Below, one piece after another: positions 62,077 through 64,000 of a stretch of 64,000 nucleotides of DNA. This DNA comes from Pelagibacteraceae bacterium AG-426-G02 (GTDB lineage Bacteria; Pseudomonadota; Alphaproteobacteria; Pelagibacterales; Pelagibacteraceae). Every line of letters begins with the position of its first letter. Position 1 is the stretch's first letter. Where the stretch lies: contig QCNQ01000002.1 in NCBI GenBank assembly GCA_003213155.1, forward strand, positions 1 through 64,000. Reading direction: 5' to 3'. Made by a program: the position numbers and the translations under genes. Below the pieces are notes generated by a model that did no database searches, was not told the DNA's origin, and saw nothing but the letters and a program-made list of their open reading frames with translations.

Positions 62077-62740
62077 GAGTACTCTTCTTAAATTAAAAAA
62101 GATAAATCTTAAATACCAAACTGGTAAAGATAATATTAGTGTTTTAAAAGATATAAATTTGACCACAAAAAAAAAAGAAACTATTTCAATAGTAGGTGAA
62201 AGTGGTTCAGGAAAAACAAGTTTAATCATGTTAATTGGTGGTTTAGAGCGTCCAACTTCAGGCAAGATATACTTCCAAGACCACGAAATTACAAAATTAA
62301 GTGAGGATGAAGTATCAAAAATCAGAAAAAAAAATATTGGTATAATTTTTCAGTCTTTTTATCTAATCCCAAATTATACAGCCTTAGAGAATGTAACCTT
62401 AATTCTTGAATTGAATAAATTTAAAAATCCTGAAAAAGAAGCAAAATCTCTTTTAGATAGATTTGGCTTAAAACATCGACTAAATAATTTACCCAGTCAG
62501 TTATCTGGAGGAGAACAACAGCGTGTCGCTATCGCAAGAGCTATTGCTATGAAGCCAGAGCTAATTCTAGCTGACGAACCTACAGGAAATTTAGATACAG
62601 AAAATTCCGATATGATTTCTAAAATTTTATTTAGGTATGTTAAAGAGGAGGGTTCCTCATTAATTATGGTAACACACGACCCGAAACTTGCTAACCGCGC
62701 AAGCAGAAAAATTAAAATTAAAGATGGAAAAATTAAATAA
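62075..62740 (+). CDS. ABC transporter ATP-binding protein (YbbA-like)
   Basis: A 221-residue ABC ATPase of the LolD/MacB/YbbA group. Walker A is IVGESGSGKTSLIMLI, the Q-loop is in GIIFQSFYLIPNYTALENV, the signature is LSGGEQQRVAIARAI, and Walker B is LILADEPTGNLDTENS. It is divergent from the tesA-like gene and 17 bases overlap the permease gene, so the two form a transporter with no periplasmic substrate-binding protein. An in-frame Met at 62027 would place the start inside the tesA signal region; 62075 is chosen. Confidence 0.95.
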   Translation: MSTLLKLKKINLKYQTGKDNISVLKDINLTTKKKETISIVGESGSGKTSLIMLIGGLERPTSGKIYFQDHEITKLSEDEVSKIRKKNIGIIFQSFYLIPNYTALENVTLILELNKFKNPEKEAKSLLDRFGLKHRLNNLPSQLSGGEQQRVAIARAIAMKPELILADEPTGNLDTENSDMISKILFRYVKEEGSSLIMVTHDPKLANRASRKIKIKDGKIK

Positions 62741-64000
62741 TTTTTATCAATACAAGTTTATCTTAATATATGCTCTTCGAGATTTAAAAAGGAACTATAA
62801 AAAAATCTCTAGTATTATCATCACTCTGTTCATCAGTCTTTTTATATTAAGTGCAATATTTACTATTGAGGATAGTTTAAAAAAGGAACTCAAAGAAAAT
62901 GCTAAAGAGCTTTTAGGTGGAGACTTAGAAATTGATTATAACAGAAATCAAGGAAATATAGATTTATTAAATAAAGTTGAAGAGTTTACAACTATATCAG
63001 AGATGGTTGAATTCAGCACAATGCTTTCGACAACAAATCGAAAGAAAAATAAATCTTTATTTACTAGAATAAAAACAGTTGACCAAAAGTATCCTTTATA
63101 TGGTGAAGTAACCTATGAACCTGCTGATGCTTATGAAAGAATGCAAACTGAGCCTTATACAATTTTAATTAATGAGAGTTTATCAAAAACATTAAATATC
63201 AAAACAAATGAAATTGTAAAAATTCAAGATCAAGAATTTCTTGTTATTGGTAAGGTAAGATCTGTTCCAGATGTAAGTGGATTTGTGACTTTTGGAGATT
63301 GGGTTTTAACAGGTAAACAAACTTTAGATATCTTAAAACTTAACGGAATAGGAAATTTTTTAAATTATGAATATAAAGTAAAATTTAATACCAATGATAA
63401 TTCAGAAATAATCATAAAAAAAATTGAAAGTATTTTTAAAGATGATCAAAAGGTAAAAATTAGATATCCAGAAAATGCAGCAAGTGGATTAAAAAGAGTA
63501 ATTGGTAACTTTTCACAATTTTTATCCCTTGTCTCAATAAGTGCGATGCTTATTGCTGGTATTGGTATTGCTAATACTCTTTTGTCTTTTATAAATCAAA
63601 ATAACTTGTCTATAGCAGTAAGAAAGGCCTTAGGTTTCTATTCCGGTAATATTAAAAAACTTTATTATCTTCAATTGGTAATATTATTATTTATAATTAC
63701 TATTTCAGCGTATTTAAGTAGTTTATTAATTGTGCCATTAGCAGACAAATATTTGTCAAGTAGCTTTGGACTTAAAATAAATCTATTTTTTTCTTTTTTT
63801 AATTTTTTTAAAATTTTTTTAATAGGTCTATTAGTTTTGATAATTTTTTCGATTCCTACAATTAGTTCTATCGATCAAGTCAAACCTTCAAGTCTATTTA
63901 GAAATGTATTCCAAAACTTACAATTTTATTATTCAAAAAAATTAATTGGCATGAGTATTATAATGTTATCGATTTTAATTTTAATATTTACTTATAGATC
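62724..64000 (+). CDS. ABC transporter permease (YbbP/FtsX-like), 3' end outside window
   Basis: A large permease that starts MEKLNNFYQYKFILIYALRD, within the last bases of the ATPase gene, and stays open to the window end (about 425 codons seen). An N-terminal membrane helix (ISSIIITLFISLFILSAIF) is followed by a long periplasmic MacB-type domain beginning LGGDLEIDY, then the first FtsX core helix region (LIAGIGIANTLLSFINQ and AVRKALGFYSGNIKKLYYL). This is the YbbP organisation, linked to the neighbouring tesA-like and YbbA-like genes. Confidence 0.92.
   Translation, partial: MEKLNNFYQYKFILIYALRDLKRNYKKISSIIITLFISLFILSAIFTIEDSLKKELKENAKELLGGDLEIDYNRNQGNIDLLNKVEEFTTISEMVEFSTMLSTTNRKKNKSLFTRIKTVDQKYPLYGEVTYEPADAYERMQTEPYTILINESLSKTLNIKTNEIVKIQDQEFLVIGKVRSVPDVSGFVTFGDWVLTGKQTLDILKLNGIGNFLNYEYKVKFNTNDNSEIIIKKIESIFKDDQKVKIRYPENAASGLKRVIGNFSQFLSLVSISAMLIAGIGIANTLLSFINQNNLSIAVRKALGFYSGNIKKLYYLQLVILLFIITISAYLSSLLIVPLADKYLSSSFGLKINLFFSFFNFFKIFLIGLLVLIIFSIPTISSIDQVKPSSLFRNVFQNLQFYYSKKLIGMSIIMLSILILIFTYR

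Noticed and set aside
62077..62265. 63-residue upstream extension of the tesA-like gene
   Set aside because: It would cover the start of the ABC ATPase gene and put the signal peptide in the middle of the protein. The Met at 62076 begins a clean signal peptide.

Overview
The window looks like a piece of a SAR11 (Pelagibacterales, 'Candidatus Pelagibacter'-like) alphaproteobacterial chromosome. The basis is very AT-rich DNA, intergenic gaps of mostly a few bases, many ATGA-type overlaps, very short versions of standard genes, and alphaproteobacterial gene order (leuS-lptE-holA; parB-parA-rsmG-mnmG-mnmE-rho; hemE beside ppsR-maf-aroE-coaE-dnaQ-secB; hslV-hslU next to hisB-hisH-hisA-hisF-hisE). 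No phage, insertion sequence, CRISPR array or rRNA was seen. There is one tRNA gene.

Layout. 1-3885: grpE (5' end outside the window), dnaK, dnaJ and a 55-residue membrane protein. 3894-7205: an accessory block with a PAPS-type sulfotransferase, a membrane-anchored arylsulfotransferase-like propeller, a small membrane protein and a family 2 glycosyltransferase. 7218-11924: dapB, nth, a PfkB kinase, a 41-residue ArfA-like ribosome-rescue candidate, a winged-helix regulator, an L,D-transpeptidase, a YggS protein and a ThiE-like protein. 11966-12979: terminator and a major porin on the minus strand. 13181-17759: a DUF3576 lipoprotein, leuS, lptE, holA. 17749-27079: a long minus-strand run holding parB, parA, rsmG (with an embedded parS site), mnmG, mnmE, rho, hemJ, hemH and hemE. 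27080-27361: an AT-rich gap where gene orientation flips, a good candidate for oriC. 27362-32681: ppsR, maf, aroE, coaE, dnaQ, secB, fxsA, Tim44-like and Smr genes. 32689-34275: a second small accessory block (FkbM methyltransferase, sulfotransferase). 34283-39579: hslUV and the his genes. 39576-49571: HIT, GNAT, lolA, ftsK, UbiH-like, Lon-domain, tRNA-Gly(GCC), phhB, purH, heparinase-like, rpe and YggT-like genes. 49605-54540: an acetate-type uptake and activation region (two-part sodium symporter, acs). 54552-64000: EVE protein, tsaD, hemC, hemD, mscS-like, yggT, folD, small membrane proteins, a metallo-hydrolase, tesA-like, ybbA-like and a truncated ybbP-like permease.

How the genes work together. 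The chromosome-segregation set (parAB, parS), the haem genes and the candidate origin form one replication-origin neighbourhood, with genes pointing away from the origin on both sides. Haem synthesis appears twice (hemE-hemH-hemJ and hemC-hemD). The symporter pair and acs together would import and activate acetate or a similar short acid. The two sulfotransferase blocks and the FkbM and glycosyltransferase genes look like variable surface-modification cargo placed between conserved housekeeping neighbours.

All functional names come from recognising sequence motifs by eye. No database search, structure prediction or expression data was used.
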